Positions 27,222 through 35,808 of a stretch of 64,000 nt of DNA are shown here, piece after piece. The DNA is from Phaeacidiphilus oryzae TH49 (GTDB lineage: Bacteria; Actinomycetota; Actinomycetes; Streptomycetales; Streptomycetaceae): assembly GCF_000744815.1 (NCBI RefSeq), contig NZ_JQMQ01000005.1, positions 1,868,055-1,932,054 of the forward strand, in the 5' to 3' direction. The notes under the pieces are model-generated. The model worked only from the letters and a program-made list of their open reading frames with translations. It was not told the DNA's origin and did not search any database. Position numbers and translations under genes: made by a program. Position 1 is the stretch's first letter. Each line of letters begins with the position of its first letter.

Positions 27222-27240
27222 GGTTACCAACGGGTAGCAT
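27222..27240. promoter_or_regulatory. Candidate operator upstream of fadAB
   Basis: GGTTACCAACGGGTAGCAT contains an imperfect palindrome, TTACC and GGGTAG around a 3-nt centre, about 90 bp before the fadA start. It is the only dyad in the 149-bp leader and could bind a TetR-type regulator of fatty-acid oxidation. No regulator gene is adjacent. Confidence 0.35.
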
Positions 27241-27326
27241 CCTCTGTGAGGCGCCGCCCAGCCCTGTCGTGCTCGCCCCGGCTCGGCCGCGCCCGTTGTC
27301 CCCTGGCATCTGGGAGGAGAGCCACC

Positions 27327-28544
27327 GTGCCTCGTACCGCGAGGGACGTCGTCTTCGTCGACGGCGTCCGCACCCCGTTCGGCAAGGCGGGTCCGAAGGG
27401 CATCTACCACGAGACCCGGGCCGACGACCTGGTGATCAAGGCGATTCGGGAGCTGCTGCGCCGCAACCCGAACCTGCCGGCGGAACGGGTGGACGAGGTC
27501 GCCATCGCCGCCACCACGCAGATCGGCGACCAGGGCCTGACCATCGGCCGCACCGCGGCTCTGCTCTCCGGCCTGCCGAAGTCCGTGCCCGGCTACGCCA
27601 TCGACCGGATGTGCGCCGGCGCGATGACCGCCGTCACCACCACCGCCGGCGGCATCGCCTTCGGTGCGTACGACGTGGTGGTCGCCGGCGGCGTCGAGCA
27701 CATGGGCCGGCACCCGATGGGCGAGGGTGTCGACCCCAACCCCCGCTTCCTCTCCGAGAAGCTGGTCGACGAGTCGGCCCTCTTCATGGGGATGACCGCG
27801 GAGAACCTCCACGACCGGTTCCCGCAGATCACCAAGGAGCGCTGCGACGCCTTCGCCGCCCGCTCCCAGGAGAAGGCCGCCAAGGCCTACGCCGACAACA
27901 AGATCCAGCCGGACCTGGTCCCGGTCGCGGTGCGGCGCACCAACGCGGAAGCGGGCGAGACCGGTTGGGGCCTGGCCACGGTGGACGAGCCGATGCGGCC
28001 CGGCACCACGGTCGAGCAGCTGGCCGGGCTGAAGACCCCGTTCCGCGCCCACGGCCGGATCACCGCGGGCAACTCCGCCGGTCTCAACGACGGCGCCACC
28101 GCCTCGCTGCTGGCCGCCGAGGACGTGGCCGAGGAGCTCGGCCTGCCGGTCAAGATGCGCCTGGTCTCCTACGCCTTCGCCGGCGTGGAGCCCGAGGTGA
28201 TGGGCGTCGGCCCGGTGCCGGCCACCGAGAAGGCGCTGGCCAAGGCCGGTCTGACGATCGACGACATCGGCGCCTTCGAGATCAACGAGGCCTTCGCCGT
28301 CCAGGTGCTGGCCCTCCTCGACCACTACGGCATCGCCGACGACGACGAGCGGGTCAACCCGTACGGCGGGGCGATCGCCTTCGGCCACCCGCTGGCCTCC
28401 TCCGGGGTCCGGCTGATGACCCAGCTGGCCCGGCGCTTCGAGGAGCGCCCGGACGTCCGCTACGGCATCACCACCATGTGCATCGGCTTCGGCATGGGCG
28501 GGACCGTCATCTGGGAGAACCCCCACTTCGAGGGAGGCAAGTGA
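27327..28544 (+). CDS. fadA: Thiolase (acetyl-CoA C-acyltransferase), beta-oxidation
   Basis: A 405-residue thiolase. The N-terminal catalytic cysteine is in IDRMCAGAMTAVTT. The C-terminal motifs are NPYGGAIAFGHPLASSG (catalytic His) and GITTMCIGFGMGG (second Cys). It removes acetyl-CoA from 3-ketoacyl-CoA. GTG at 27327 has GGAGGA 8 nt upstream. fadB follows with its start 2 nt past the fadA stop, so the two form the trifunctional beta-oxidation unit. Confidence 0.95.
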   Translation: MPRTARDVVFVDGVRTPFGKAGPKGIYHETRADDLVIKAIRELLRRNPNLPAERVDEVAIAATTQIGDQGLTIGRTAALLSGLPKSVPGYAIDRMCAGAMTAVTTTAGGIAFGAYDVVVAGGVEHMGRHPMGEGVDPNPRFLSEKLVDESALFMGMTAENLHDRFPQITKERCDAFAARSQEKAAKAYADNKIQPDLVPVAVRRTNAEAGETGWGLATVDEPMRPGTTVEQLAGLKTPFRAHGRITAGNSAGLNDGATASLLAAEDVAEELGLPVKMRLVSYAFAGVEPEVMGVGPVPATEKALAKAGLTIDDIGAFEINEAFAVQVLALLDHYGIADDDERVNPYGGAIAFGHPLASSGVRLMTQLARRFEERPDVRYGITTMCIGFGMGGTVIWENPHFEGGK

Positions 28545-28546
28545 GC

Positions 28547-30682
28547 ATGGCTGCTCTGGACATGGCGCAGCTGAAGCGCGCCGCCGAGCTGTTCCCCGAC
28601 GAGGTGGTGACGGACGTTCAGGTCCGCCACCTCGAACTGCCGCTGGGCGCCGGGCGGTTCGCGCTGCTCACGCTCGACAACGGCTTCGACCACACCAAGC
28701 CGAACACCATCGGCCCGGGGACGCTCGCCAAGTTCAACGAGGCCCTGGACCAGGTGGAGCGGGAGGCCGCGGCCGGCGAGATCGTCGCCGTCGGCGTCAC
28801 CGGAAAGCCGTTCATCTTCGCGGTGGGCGCCGACCTCAAGGGCGTCGAGGTGCTGTCCCGGCACGAGGACGGGGTCGCGATCGCCAAGGGCGGACACGAC
28901 ACCTTCAAGCGCCTGGGCGCGCTGCCGGTGCCGACCTTCACCTACTACAACGGCGCCGCCATGGGCGGCGGCGTGGAGATCGGCCTCCACTGCACCTACC
29001 GCACGGTGTCGAGCGGGCTGCCGGCCTTCTCGCTGCCGGAGTGCTTCCTCGGCCTCGTACCGGGCTGGGGCGGCTGCACGCTGCTGCCGAACCTGATCGG
29101 CGCGGGCAAGGCGATCAACGTCATCATCGACAACGCGCTGGCCCAGAACAAGCAGCTCAAGGGCAAGCAGGTCTTCGAGCTGGGGATCGCGGACGCGATC
29201 TTCGAGCCGGCCGACTTCCTGGAGCAGTCGCTGCTGTGGACCGCCAAGGTGCTGACCGGTGAGGTCTCGGTCGAGCGCGAGCCGGTGGACCGCGGCGAGG
29301 CCTGGGACCAGGCCGTCGAGTGGGGCCGGCTGGTCGTCGAGGGCAAGCTGCACGGGGCCGCGCCGGCGCCGCTGCGGGCGCTGGACATCATCGCCCAGGT
29401 CAAGGACGGCGATCTCCAGGCCGGGTTCGACGCCGAGGACCAGGCGCTGGCCGACCTGATCATGAGCGACGAGCTCCGGGCCGGGCTCTACGCCTTCAAC
29501 CTGGTGCAGAAGCGCGGCAAGCGGCCGGCCGGCGCGCCGGACAAGTCGCTGGCGCGTCCGGTCAACAAGGTGGGCGTGGTCGGCGCGGGTCTGATGGCCT
29601 CCCAGCTGGCGCTGCTCTTCGTGCGCCGCCTTGAGGTGCCGGTCGTGCTCACCGACATCGACCAGGCGCGGGTCGACAAGGGCGTGGGCTACGTCCACGC
29701 CGAGATCGACAAGCTCCTCGGCAAGGGCCGGATCAACGGCGACAAGGCCAACCGGCTCAAGGCGCTGGTCAGCGGCGTGCTGGAGAAGGCCGAGGGCTTC
29801 TCGGACGCGGACTTCGTGATCGAGGCGGTCTTTGAGGAGACCGGCGTCAAGCAGCAGGTCTTCGCCGAGGTCGAGGCGGTCGTGCCGGAGACGGCCATCC
29901 TGGCCACCAACACCTCCTCGCTGTCGGTGACGGAGATGGCCGCGAAGCTCAAGCACCCGGAGCGGGTGGTGGGCTTCCACTTCTTCAACCCGGTCGCGGT
30001 GCTTCCGCTGCTGGAGGTGGTCCGGGCGGAGAAGACCGACGACGCCTCGCTGGCCACCGCCTTCGCGGTGGCGAAGAAGCTGAAGAAGACGGCGGTACTG
30101 GTCAAGGACGCCCCGGCGTTCGTGGTCAACCGGATCCTCACCCGGTTCATGGGCGAGGTGCAGAACGTCGTCGACGAGGGCACGCCGGTCGAGGTCGCGG
30201 AGAAGGCGGTCGAGCCGCTGGGCCTGCCGATGTCGCCGCTGGTGCTGCTTGAGCTGGTCGGGCCGGCGATCGGACTGCACGTCAGCGAGACGCTGGCGGG
30301 GGCGTTCCCGGAGCGGTTCAAGGTCTCGCCGAACCTCAAGGCCGTGGTGGACGCCGGCAAGCGCGGCTTCTACGTCTACGACTCGGGGAAGCCGGAGCTG
30401 GACCCGGAGGTCGCGGCGCTGCTGAAGCAGGGCGACAGCGTCCTGACGGAGCAGCAGGTCCGGGACCGGGTGCTGACGGCCGTCGCCGAGGAGATCGGCC
30501 TGATGCTGGCCGAGGGCGTGGTCGCCGAGGCGCAGGACATCGACCTGTGCCTGATCACCGGCGCCGGCTGGCCCTTCCACCTGGGCGGGATCACCCCGTA
30601 CCTGGACCGCGAGGGGTACGCCGAGAAGGCGAACGGCAAGCGGTTCCTGGAGCAGGGCGTGGCGTCGGTGCCGACCGCGTGA
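28547..30682 (+). CDS. fadB: Multifunctional 3-hydroxyacyl-CoA dehydrogenase / enoyl-CoA hydratase
   Basis: A 711-residue fusion. The N-terminal crotonase half has the oxyanion-hole motif GAAMGGGVEIGLHC and the catalytic region PECFLGLVPGWGG. The NAD-binding half starts near VGVVGAGLMASQLALLF (about 340) with the catalytic triad segment VVGFHFFNPVAVLPLLEV. The C-terminal domain has FVVNRILTRFMGEV. It hydrates and oxidises fatty acyl-CoA. ATG at 28547 was preferred to a GTG at 28541 because AGGGAGG lies 9 nt from it. It is cotranscribed with fadA. Confidence 0.95.
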   Translation: MAALDMAQLKRAAELFPDEVVTDVQVRHLELPLGAGRFALLTLDNGFDHTKPNTIGPGTLAKFNEALDQVEREAAAGEIVAVGVTGKPFIFAVGADLKGVEVLSRHEDGVAIAKGGHDTFKRLGALPVPTFTYYNGAAMGGGVEIGLHCTYRTVSSGLPAFSLPECFLGLVPGWGGCTLLPNLIGAGKAINVIIDNALAQNKQLKGKQVFELGIADAIFEPADFLEQSLLWTAKVLTGEVSVEREPVDRGEAWDQAVEWGRLVVEGKLHGAAPAPLRALDIIAQVKDGDLQAGFDAEDQALADLIMSDELRAGLYAFNLVQKRGKRPAGAPDKSLARPVNKVGVVGAGLMASQLALLFVRRLEVPVVLTDIDQARVDKGVGYVHAEIDKLLGKGRINGDKANRLKALVSGVLEKAEGFSDADFVIEAVFEETGVKQQVFAEVEAVVPETAILATNTSSLSVTEMAAKLKHPERVVGFHFFNPVAVLPLLEVVRAEKTDDASLATAFAVAKKLKKTAVLVKDAPAFVVNRILTRFMGEVQNVVDEGTPVEVAEKAVEPLGLPMSPLVLLELVGPAIGLHVSETLAGAFPERFKVSPNLKAVVDAGKRGFYVYDSGKPELDPEVAALLKQGDSVLTEQQVRDRVLTAVAEEIGLMLAEGVVAEAQDIDLCLITGAGWPFHLGGITPYLDREGYAEKANGKRFLEQGVASVPTA

Positions 30683-30710
30683 CGACGGGCGCGCCCCCGC
30701 CCCGAGCGCA

Positions 30711-30857
30711 GCGCCGCAGGCGCGCGTAAGGGGCGCGGGGACGGCGCCGCACGCGGCTGCGGAGTCCGGGTTGCCACCCGGTCCCCGTTGCCGGGTGCGG
30801 CGCCGTTTCGCGTGGGCCGCGCAGTTCCCCGCGCCCCTGGTTGTGCGGCTTCGCCGC
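30711..30857. repeat. GC-rich hairpin repeat (copy A)
   Basis: A left flanking hairpin GCGCC-GCA-GGCGC (30711-30723) is followed by AGGGGCGCGGGGA (30729-30741), a central hairpin CCGGGT-TGCC-ACCCGG (30766-30781), the right end TCCCCGCGCCCCT (30826-30838) and a right hairpin GCGGC-TTC-GCCGC (30845-30857). It lies after the fadB stop. Copy B follows in tandem at a 121-bp offset. Confidence 0.85.
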
Positions 30858-30860
30858 GGA

Positions 30861-30980
30861 GACGGCGCCGCACGCGGCTGCGGAGTCCGGGGTGCCACCC
30901 GGTCCCCGTGGCCGGGTGCGGCGCCGTTCTGCGCGGGCCGCGCAGTTCCCCGCGCCCCTGAGGCGCGCGCCTGCGGCGCG
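30861..30980. repeat. GC-rich hairpin repeat (copy B), tandem to copy A
   Basis: The 100-bp core (30861-30960) matches copy A (30740-30839) almost base for base. It has lost the left end but keeps the central hairpin region and the right end. Its right flanking hairpin CGCGCC-TGC-GGCGCG (30966-30980) differs in sequence from that of copy A but is still fully paired. It fills the gap between fadB and the nucleotidyltransferase gene. Confidence 0.85.
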
Positions 30981-31000
30981 GCCTCCGGGGCGTGCGCTGT

Positions 31001-31006
31001 TAGCGT
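31001..31006 (+). promoter_or_regulatory. -10 box for a probable leaderless transcript
   Basis: TAGCGT lies 6 nt before the GTG at 31013. The same hexamer and spacing occur before the MFS gene at 51334. Confidence 0.5.
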
Positions 31007-31012
31007 CCTCCC

Positions 31013-31780
31013 GTGGATGAGGTGGAGTTCGCGGAACATGTCGCCGGCACGCTCGGCGGGTTGGCCGGGGTGGAGGCCGTCGCGCTTGGGGGGTCTCGGG
31101 CGGCGGGAACGCATCGGGCGGACAGTGACTGGGACTTCGCGGTGTACTACCGCGGCGCGGACGGGGTCTTCGACCCCGCCTCGCTGGAGGGGCTCGGCTG
31201 GGAGGGGCAGGTCTTCGGGATCGGGGACTGGGGCGGCGGGGTGTTCAACGGAGGCGCCTGGCTGAGCATCGAGGGGCGCCGCGTCGACGTCCACTACCGC
31301 GACCTGGACGACGTGGAGTTCCGGATCGCCGAGGCCCGCGAGGGCCGCTTCGACGTCGAGCGGCTGATGTTCCATCTGGCCGGGATCCCGACGTACCTGG
31401 TCGTCGCGGAGTTGGCCGTCAACCGGACCCTGCGCGGCGAACTCCCGTGCCCCGCCTACCCGGAGGCGTTGCGGCTGGCCGCTCCCCCACGCTGGCGCGG
31501 GGACGCTCTCGCGACCCTCGGGTACGCGCGGGACGCGCATGCCGTGCGCGGGCGGCTCACCGACACCGTCGGCGCCGTCGCCACCGCCGCCTGCTACGCC
31601 GCCCACGCGCGGCTCGCCGAGCGCGGTGAGTGGATCACCAATGAGAAGCGCCTGCTGGAGCGGGCCGGACTGCGCGAGCCGGTGGATGCCCTCCTCTCCG
31701 GGCTCACGCCGGAGCCGGCGCGGCTTGAGGGCGCGCTCTCCGCCGCGGAGCGGATCTTCTCGGCGGCGCCCGGTCAGTGA
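31013..31780 (+). CDS. Nucleotidyltransferase-domain protein
   Basis: A 255-residue protein with the minimal nucleotidyltransferase motif LGGSRAAGTHRADSDWDFAVYY (residues about 22-43) and a later DVHYRDLDD supplying the third acidic residue. The rest is helical and resembles kanamycin-type or MNT-like substrate domains. No HEPN-type antitoxin or toxin partner is adjacent, so a MNT/HEPN pair is not supported. It may adenylylate a small molecule. It overlaps the His/Gly-rich gene on the other strand by 7 bp at its 3' end. Confidence 0.75.
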   Translation: MDEVEFAEHVAGTLGGLAGVEAVALGGSRAAGTHRADSDWDFAVYYRGADGVFDPASLEGLGWEGQVFGIGDWGGGVFNGGAWLSIEGRRVDVHYRDLDDVEFRIAEAREGRFDVERLMFHLAGIPTYLVVAELAVNRTLRGELPCPAYPEALRLAAPPRWRGDALATLGYARDAHAVRGRLTDTVGAVATAACYAAHARLAERGEWITNEKRLLERAGLREPVDALLSGLTPEPARLEGALSAAERIFSAAPGQ

Positions 31781-32031
31781 TGGTTCATCAGCGGAATGAG
31801 GATGAACATCAGGATCAGGATCGCGAAGAAGACGAACCGGGTGACCTTCGAGCCGCGCCCGCCGCGCCCGTCCGGGCCGCCGCCGACCGGACCGTAGTAG
31901 CCCGGGTCCACCCCGTTGTGGTGATGGTGGTGGCCGCCCAGCCCGCCACCGCCGTGATGGTGGCCGCCGAAGCCGCCGCCGCCTCCGTGGTGGCCGCCTC
32001 CGCCGCCACCGCCGCCGCCTCCGTGTGTCAT
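31774..32031 (-). CDS. His/Gly-rich tail-anchored mini-protein
   Basis: An 85-residue protein. Residues 1-45 are Gly with runs of His (for example GGHHGGGGGFGGHHHGG), then PGYYGPVGGGPDGRG, and a C-terminal membrane helix VFFAILILMFILIPL. An AAGGGG ribosome site lies 7 nt upstream of the ATG. The His density suggests metal binding (Ni, Zn, Cu), and the C-terminal helix suggests a tail-anchored membrane protein. Its stop lies within the 3' end of the converging nucleotidyltransferase gene. I know no named family for it. Confidence 0.6.
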   Translation of the reverse strand: MTHGGGGGGGGGGHHGGGGGFGGHHHGGGGLGGHHHHHNGVDPGYYGPVGGGPDGRGGRGSKVTRFVFFAILILMFILIPLMNHH

Positions 32032-32126
32032 GACCGTGCCCCTTCCCGTTGTGCCTACGAATACGCACCCGCACCCCTCGGCGGTTGCCGAAGGATGCGG
32101 GAGCCGTGCGAAGAGTCGGTGACCGG

Positions 32127-33638
32127 TCAGTTCCTGGGCAGCAGCAGCCGGGAGAGGACGGTGGTGACCAGGATGACGCCGGCCACGACCACCAGGCCGA
32201 TCCGCATCCCGGGGAGGGAGAACCCGGAGCCGTCCGCCGCGTTCCCGGCCAGCAGCCCGCCGAAGAGGGCGACGGCGAGCGCACCGCCGGTCTGCCGCAG
32301 GGCGTTGAGCATTCCGGAGGCCGTACCCGCCCGCTCCCCCGGGACGGCGTCCATCAGCAGCGCGGTCAGCGCCGGCACGGCCACCGCGCCGCCGATGCTC
32401 AGCGGCAGCAGCAGGACCAGCACCAGCCACAGCGGGGTGCGCGCGGCCAGCGGCAGCAGTGCCAGCATGGCCACGGCCAGGACGAGTTGGCCGGCCACGA
32501 TCACCGGTCGGCGGCCGATCCGCTCGGCCAGCCGGGGCGAGACCAGGTTGGTGCCGGTGATCACCACGGACATCGGTACGAACATCAGCCCGGCGGCGAT
32601 CCCGGACATCCCACGCAGCTGCTGGTAGTAGAGGCCGAGGGCGAAGATCCCGCCGTAGAAGCCGGCGTTGACGGCGAAGCCGATCGCCAGCGGCACGGCC
32701 ACCCGGCGGTCGGTCAGCAGCGCCGGCGGCACCATCGGCTGGCGGTGCCGCGTCTCGACGGCCCAGAACGCCCACCCGGCGGCGACGGCGAGCGCGCCGG
32801 CGCCCAGCACGGCCGGGCTGGTCCAGCCGAGGTGGCCGCCCTCGATCACCGCGAAGGCCAGCCCGGCGAGGGCGAGCACCGCGGTCAGCTGACCGGCCGG
32901 GTCCAGCGAGGCCGGCCGCCTGGGCGAGCGGGCCACCCGGGTGAGGAGGATCAGGATCACTGCGCCGACCGGCAGGTTGAGGAGGAAGACCGCGCGCCAG
33001 CCGGCCGTCTCGGTCAGCACCCCGCCGAGCACCGGGCCGGCCGCCATGGCGACCGAACCGCCCACCGTCCAGAGGGCGATGGCGCGGGCCCGCGCCCGGG
33101 CGTCCTCGTACGCCTGGCGGATCAGCGCCAGCGAGGCCGGCATCACGATCGCCGCCGCCCCGCCCTGCACCACCCGGGCCGCCACCAGGGTGCCGATCCC
33201 GGGGGCCAGCGCGCAGCCCAGCGAGGCGACGGTGAACAGGGCGACGCCCCAGCCGTAGGCGCGGCGGGCGCCGGACCGGTCGGCGAGGGAGCCGGCGGAG
33301 AGCATCAGCGCGGCGAACATCAGGGTGTAGGCGTCGACCACCCACTGGAGCCCGGCCATCCCGCCGCTGAGCGAGGTGCGGATCGCGGGGAGCGCGATGT
33401 TGACCGCGGAGACGTCGATGGTGATCACGGTGAAACCGAGGAGGGAGGCGATCAGCGCAAAGGACGTCCGGCGTGCCGCCGGACCTCGGCGGCCCGGCGG
33501 CGCACCGCGCAGGCCTTGGCGGCGATCGGCGACGGCGGTCGCGGTGGTCGCGGCGCCCCGGGCAGCCCCGTCGGTGACGGGACGGGCGTCGGTGACGGCG
33601 GGGGTCTGGGCGAGCGGAGTGGTGGCGCATCCGGACAT
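32127..33638 (-). CDS. MFS drug exporter, DHA2 family (14 helices)
   Basis: A 503-residue transporter. The first 57 residues are cytoplasmic and Ala/Thr-rich. The membrane part starts SFALIASLLGFTVITIDVSAVNIALPAI and carries the MFS motif A variant GSLADRSGARRAYGWGVALF and motif C-type Gly/Pro segment VGGSVAMAAGPVLGG. About fourteen hydrophobic segments are present. It is divergent from the XRE regulator gene at 33897, which may control it. The substrate is unknown. Confidence 0.88.
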   Translation of the reverse strand: MSGCATTPLAQTPAVTDARPVTDGAARGAATTATAVADRRQGLRGAPPGRRGPAARRTSFALIASLLGFTVITIDVSAVNIALPAIRTSLSGGMAGLQWVVDAYTLMFAALMLSAGSLADRSGARRAYGWGVALFTVASLGCALAPGIGTLVAARVVQGGAAAIVMPASLALIRQAYEDARARARAIALWTVGGSVAMAAGPVLGGVLTETAGWRAVFLLNLPVGAVILILLTRVARSPRRPASLDPAGQLTAVLALAGLAFAVIEGGHLGWTSPAVLGAGALAVAAGWAFWAVETRHRQPMVPPALLTDRRVAVPLAIGFAVNAGFYGGIFALGLYYQQLRGMSGIAAGLMFVPMSVVITGTNLVSPRLAERIGRRPVIVAGQLVLAVAMLALLPLAARTPLWLVLVLLLPLSIGGAVAVPALTALLMDAVPGERAGTASGMLNALRQTGGALAVALFGGLLAGNAADGSGFSLPGMRIGLVVVAGVILVTTVLSRLLLPRN

Positions 33639-33883
33639 GGGTGATCGGCTTCCTTGGCAGGTGGGAACGGGCACCGCGGCACGAGCGCCGGGACCGCGTC
33701 GCGAGCGGCCGGGGGCCTCGCCCGCGGACCGGCGTCGTGCACCCCCTGGGGCGGTGGCGGTTCCGGCCGCTCGCGACGGTCTCCACTCTCCCGTGCCGCG
33801 CGGGCCCGCGGCAGACCGCGCTGCGACCGGGGTGCCGCGTTCCTGGCCCTGACACACCCCCTCAGGCTGTCGGTCCCTCCTGC

Positions 33884-33889
33884 GAGAAT
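33884..33889 (+). promoter_or_regulatory. -10 box for a probable leaderless transcript
   Basis: GAGAAT lies 7 nt before the ATG at 33897 and helps choose that start over the ATG at 33888. Confidence 0.35.
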
Positions 33890-33896
33890 GGTCCGC

Positions 33897-34817
33897 ATGG
33901 CAGCCGACAGCACCCACCCACAGGCGAACGGCACCGAGCTCGGCCGGTTCCTCAAGGCCCGCCGCGCCCAGGTCCGGCCGGAGGAGGTCGGGCTGCCGCC
34001 CGGCGCCGGGCTGCGCCGCACCCCGGGGCTGCGCCGCGAGGAACTGGCCGCGCTGGCTGGCGTCAGCGTCGACTACTACATCCGCCTGGAGCGCGGCCGG
34101 GAGACCAACCCGTCCCCCGGCGTGCTGAACGCCCTCGGCCGGGCGCTGCGGCTGAACGGCGGCGCCTACGAGCGGCTGATGGAACTGGCCGAGCTGGCCT
34201 CCGGCCGGGCCGCCGCCGGCGAGCTCCCGCCCACCCCGGACTGCGCCGTACGCGACTCGGTGCTGCGGATGCTGGAGGCGGTCCGCCCCCTTCCGGCGTA
34301 CGTGGTCAGCCGGTTCAACCGGGTCCTCGCCGCCAACCCGCCCGGCCGCCGGCTGCTGCCGGGCCTCTGGGACTGGCCGGAGGAGCAGCGCAACCTCACC
34401 CGGTACCTCTTCCTCCACCCGGTCGGGCGGCGGCTCTACGAGCCCTGGGAGGAGACCGTCGCCCACTCGGTCGCCCATCTCCGCGCGGTCGGCGGCGCCT
34501 CCCCCGACGATCCCGAGCTGCTCGAACTGGTCGGCGAACTCACCGTCAAGTCCCCGGAGTTCGCCCGCCTCTGGGAGCGCTACGACGTGGACGAGCGAGG
34601 CGGCGGCCAGAAGACCTTCGACCATCCCAAGGTCGGCCGGATGACCCTCACCTACGAGGTGATGCGCCTGGCCCGCACCGGCGAGCAGCGCATGGTCGTC
34701 TACCAGGCCGCCGCCGGCACCCCCGACGAGGAGGCCATGCTCCGCCTGGAGCCGGCGGCGGCCGGGGCCGGAGCCGGGGCCGCGTCCGCGCCCCAGCCCG
34801 AGCCCGCGCCCGCCTAG
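33897..34817 (+). CDS. XRE-type regulator with MmyB-like ligand-binding domain
   Basis: A 306-residue regulator. The helix-turn-helix is LRREELAALAGVSVDYYIRLERGR (residues about 44-67). The C-terminal domain starts around AVRPLPAYVVSRFNRVLAAN and has the MmyB-like segment PEEQRNLTRYLFLHPVGRRLY and the later VKSPEFARLWERYDV. Such proteins usually repress or activate a neighbouring exporter or oxidoreductase; here the divergent MFS gene is the likely target. The C-terminal 25 residues are a low-complexity Ala/Pro/Glu tail. Confidence 0.88.
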   Translation: MAADSTHPQANGTELGRFLKARRAQVRPEEVGLPPGAGLRRTPGLRREELAALAGVSVDYYIRLERGRETNPSPGVLNALGRALRLNGGAYERLMELAELASGRAAAGELPPTPDCAVRDSVLRMLEAVRPLPAYVVSRFNRVLAANPPGRRLLPGLWDWPEEQRNLTRYLFLHPVGRRLYEPWEETVAHSVAHLRAVGGASPDDPELLELVGELTVKSPEFARLWERYDVDERGGGQKTFDHPKVGRMTLTYEVMRLARTGEQRMVVYQAAAGTPDEEAMLRLEPAAAGAGAGAASAPQPEPAPA

Positions 34818-34820
34818 GCG

Positions 34821-34845
34821 GCCCCGCTGGGCGGCCCGGCGGGGC
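34821..34845. terminator. Candidate terminator hairpin between convergent genes
   Basis: GCCCCGC (34821-34827) pairs with GCGGGGC (34839-34845) around an 11-nt loop. It sits between the XRE gene and the cytochrome operon that reads toward it. The stem is short and confidence is low. Confidence 0.4.
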
Positions 34846-34866
34846 GGCCCGGCTGGGCGAAGCCGG

Positions 34867-35808
34867 TCAGCGCCTCCGCGGGTGCTCGCGGTACCAGTCG
34901 CGCCAGATCAGCCGGTAGACGCCGAGGAAGCGGGGGACCGAGCGGAGGCCGGGGATGAACGGCACCAGCACCAGGATCAGGCTGAGCAGCGCCATCAGGC
35001 CCCAGACCAGGGCGTCCGCGTTTCCGGAGCTCTTGAACGGGTCGATCTGGTACCAGAAGGTGTAGAGCCACAGCCAGGCCTGCCCCGGGAAGTTCCCGGT
35101 CTCGTTCATCATCCCCCACTGGTCGCCGCCCAGATGCTGGGCACGGGCCTTGTCCTCCAGGTACGAGCCGTCGGAGAGGAAGAGCAGCGGGCGGGTGTAG
35201 TCGGTCTGGTAGAAGGAGCCGCCCTCGGTGAGGAGCTGCCCGTCCAGACCGCCGCTCTGAGCCAGCGTCAGCAGCCGCGCGGTGAGCACCGGCACGGGCC
35301 CGTACCGGCCCGGCGCCACCTTGGCCGGGTCGCCGCCGGGGGCCTTGCCCAGGGCGTCCGCGTACGCCCCCGTCCAGGCCTGCTGCCGGGTGGGCGAGGC
35401 GGCGGCCCACACCGCCAGGGCGGCGTTCACCACCGGCAGTTCGGGGGAGGTGCGCAGCGGCCGGATGACGAAGTCGTTCGCGGTGTCGATGGGGATCCGC
35501 ACGCCGGCCGCCTGCTGCAACCCGACCGGGCCGAGCTTCTGGGCCGCGCCCGCGGTGTCGTTGTACGGCGGGCCGTACTGCGCGGTGTCGCTGGTCCCGC
35601 CGAGTTCGGCGACGGAGGTCGCGGTGAAGTCCGCCGGATCGGCGCGGGACCAGGACGCCAGGGTGATCGGCTTGTCGTCCGGCGAGGAGAAGACCGCGGC
35701 CAGGCCCGCGGTGAGCGCCACCACCAGCACCAGCGCGATGGTGAACTCGCGCACCAGGTCGTAGCGGCGGGTGGGAAAGGCCGCGGGGTCGGGGGTGGGG
35801 GTCCTCAT
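34867..35808 (-). CDS. Membrane-anchored subunit of the cytochrome b6-like operon
   Basis: A 313-residue protein with two membrane helices, one near the N-terminus (FTIALVLVVALTAGLAAVF, about 22-40) and one near residue 270 (ALVWGLMALLSLILVLV), and a large extracytoplasmic domain between them. The outside part contains ASWSRADPADFTATSV, NDFVIRPLRTSPEL and GMMNETGNFPGQAW. I do not recognise a cofactor motif such as CxxCH. It is the last gene of the three-gene unit, overlapping the cytochrome b gene in ATGA. Its role may be to hold or feed the cytochrome, but that is inference. Confidence 0.7.
   Translation of the reverse strand: MRTPTPDPAAFPTRRYDLVREFTIALVLVVALTAGLAAVFSSPDDKPITLASWSRADPADFTATSVAELGGTSDTAQYGPPYNDTAGAAQKLGPVGLQQAAGVRIPIDTANDFVIRPLRTSPELPVVNAALAVWAAASPTRQQAWTGAYADALGKAPGGDPAKVAPGRYGPVPVLTARLLTLAQSGGLDGQLLTEGGSFYQTDYTRPLLFLSDGSYLEDKARAQHLGGDQWGMMNETGNFPGQAWLWLYTFWYQIDPFKSSGNADALVWGLMALLSLILVLVPFIPGLRSVPRFLGVYRLIWRDWYREHPRRR

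Noticed and set aside
27198-28526. A 442-codon frame antisense to fadA
   Set aside because: Low-complexity Gly/Asp/Val-rich product, no start site, and fadA has all thiolase motifs.
30711-30980. Possible CRISPR-like array because of regular repeats
   Set aside because: The units are about 100 bp, there are only two, no spacers of uniform size occur, and no cas genes are near.
31013-32031. Toxin-antitoxin pair made of the nucleotidyltransferase and the His/Gly protein
   Set aside because: The two genes converge instead of forming an operon, and the small protein is not HEPN-like or antitoxin-like.
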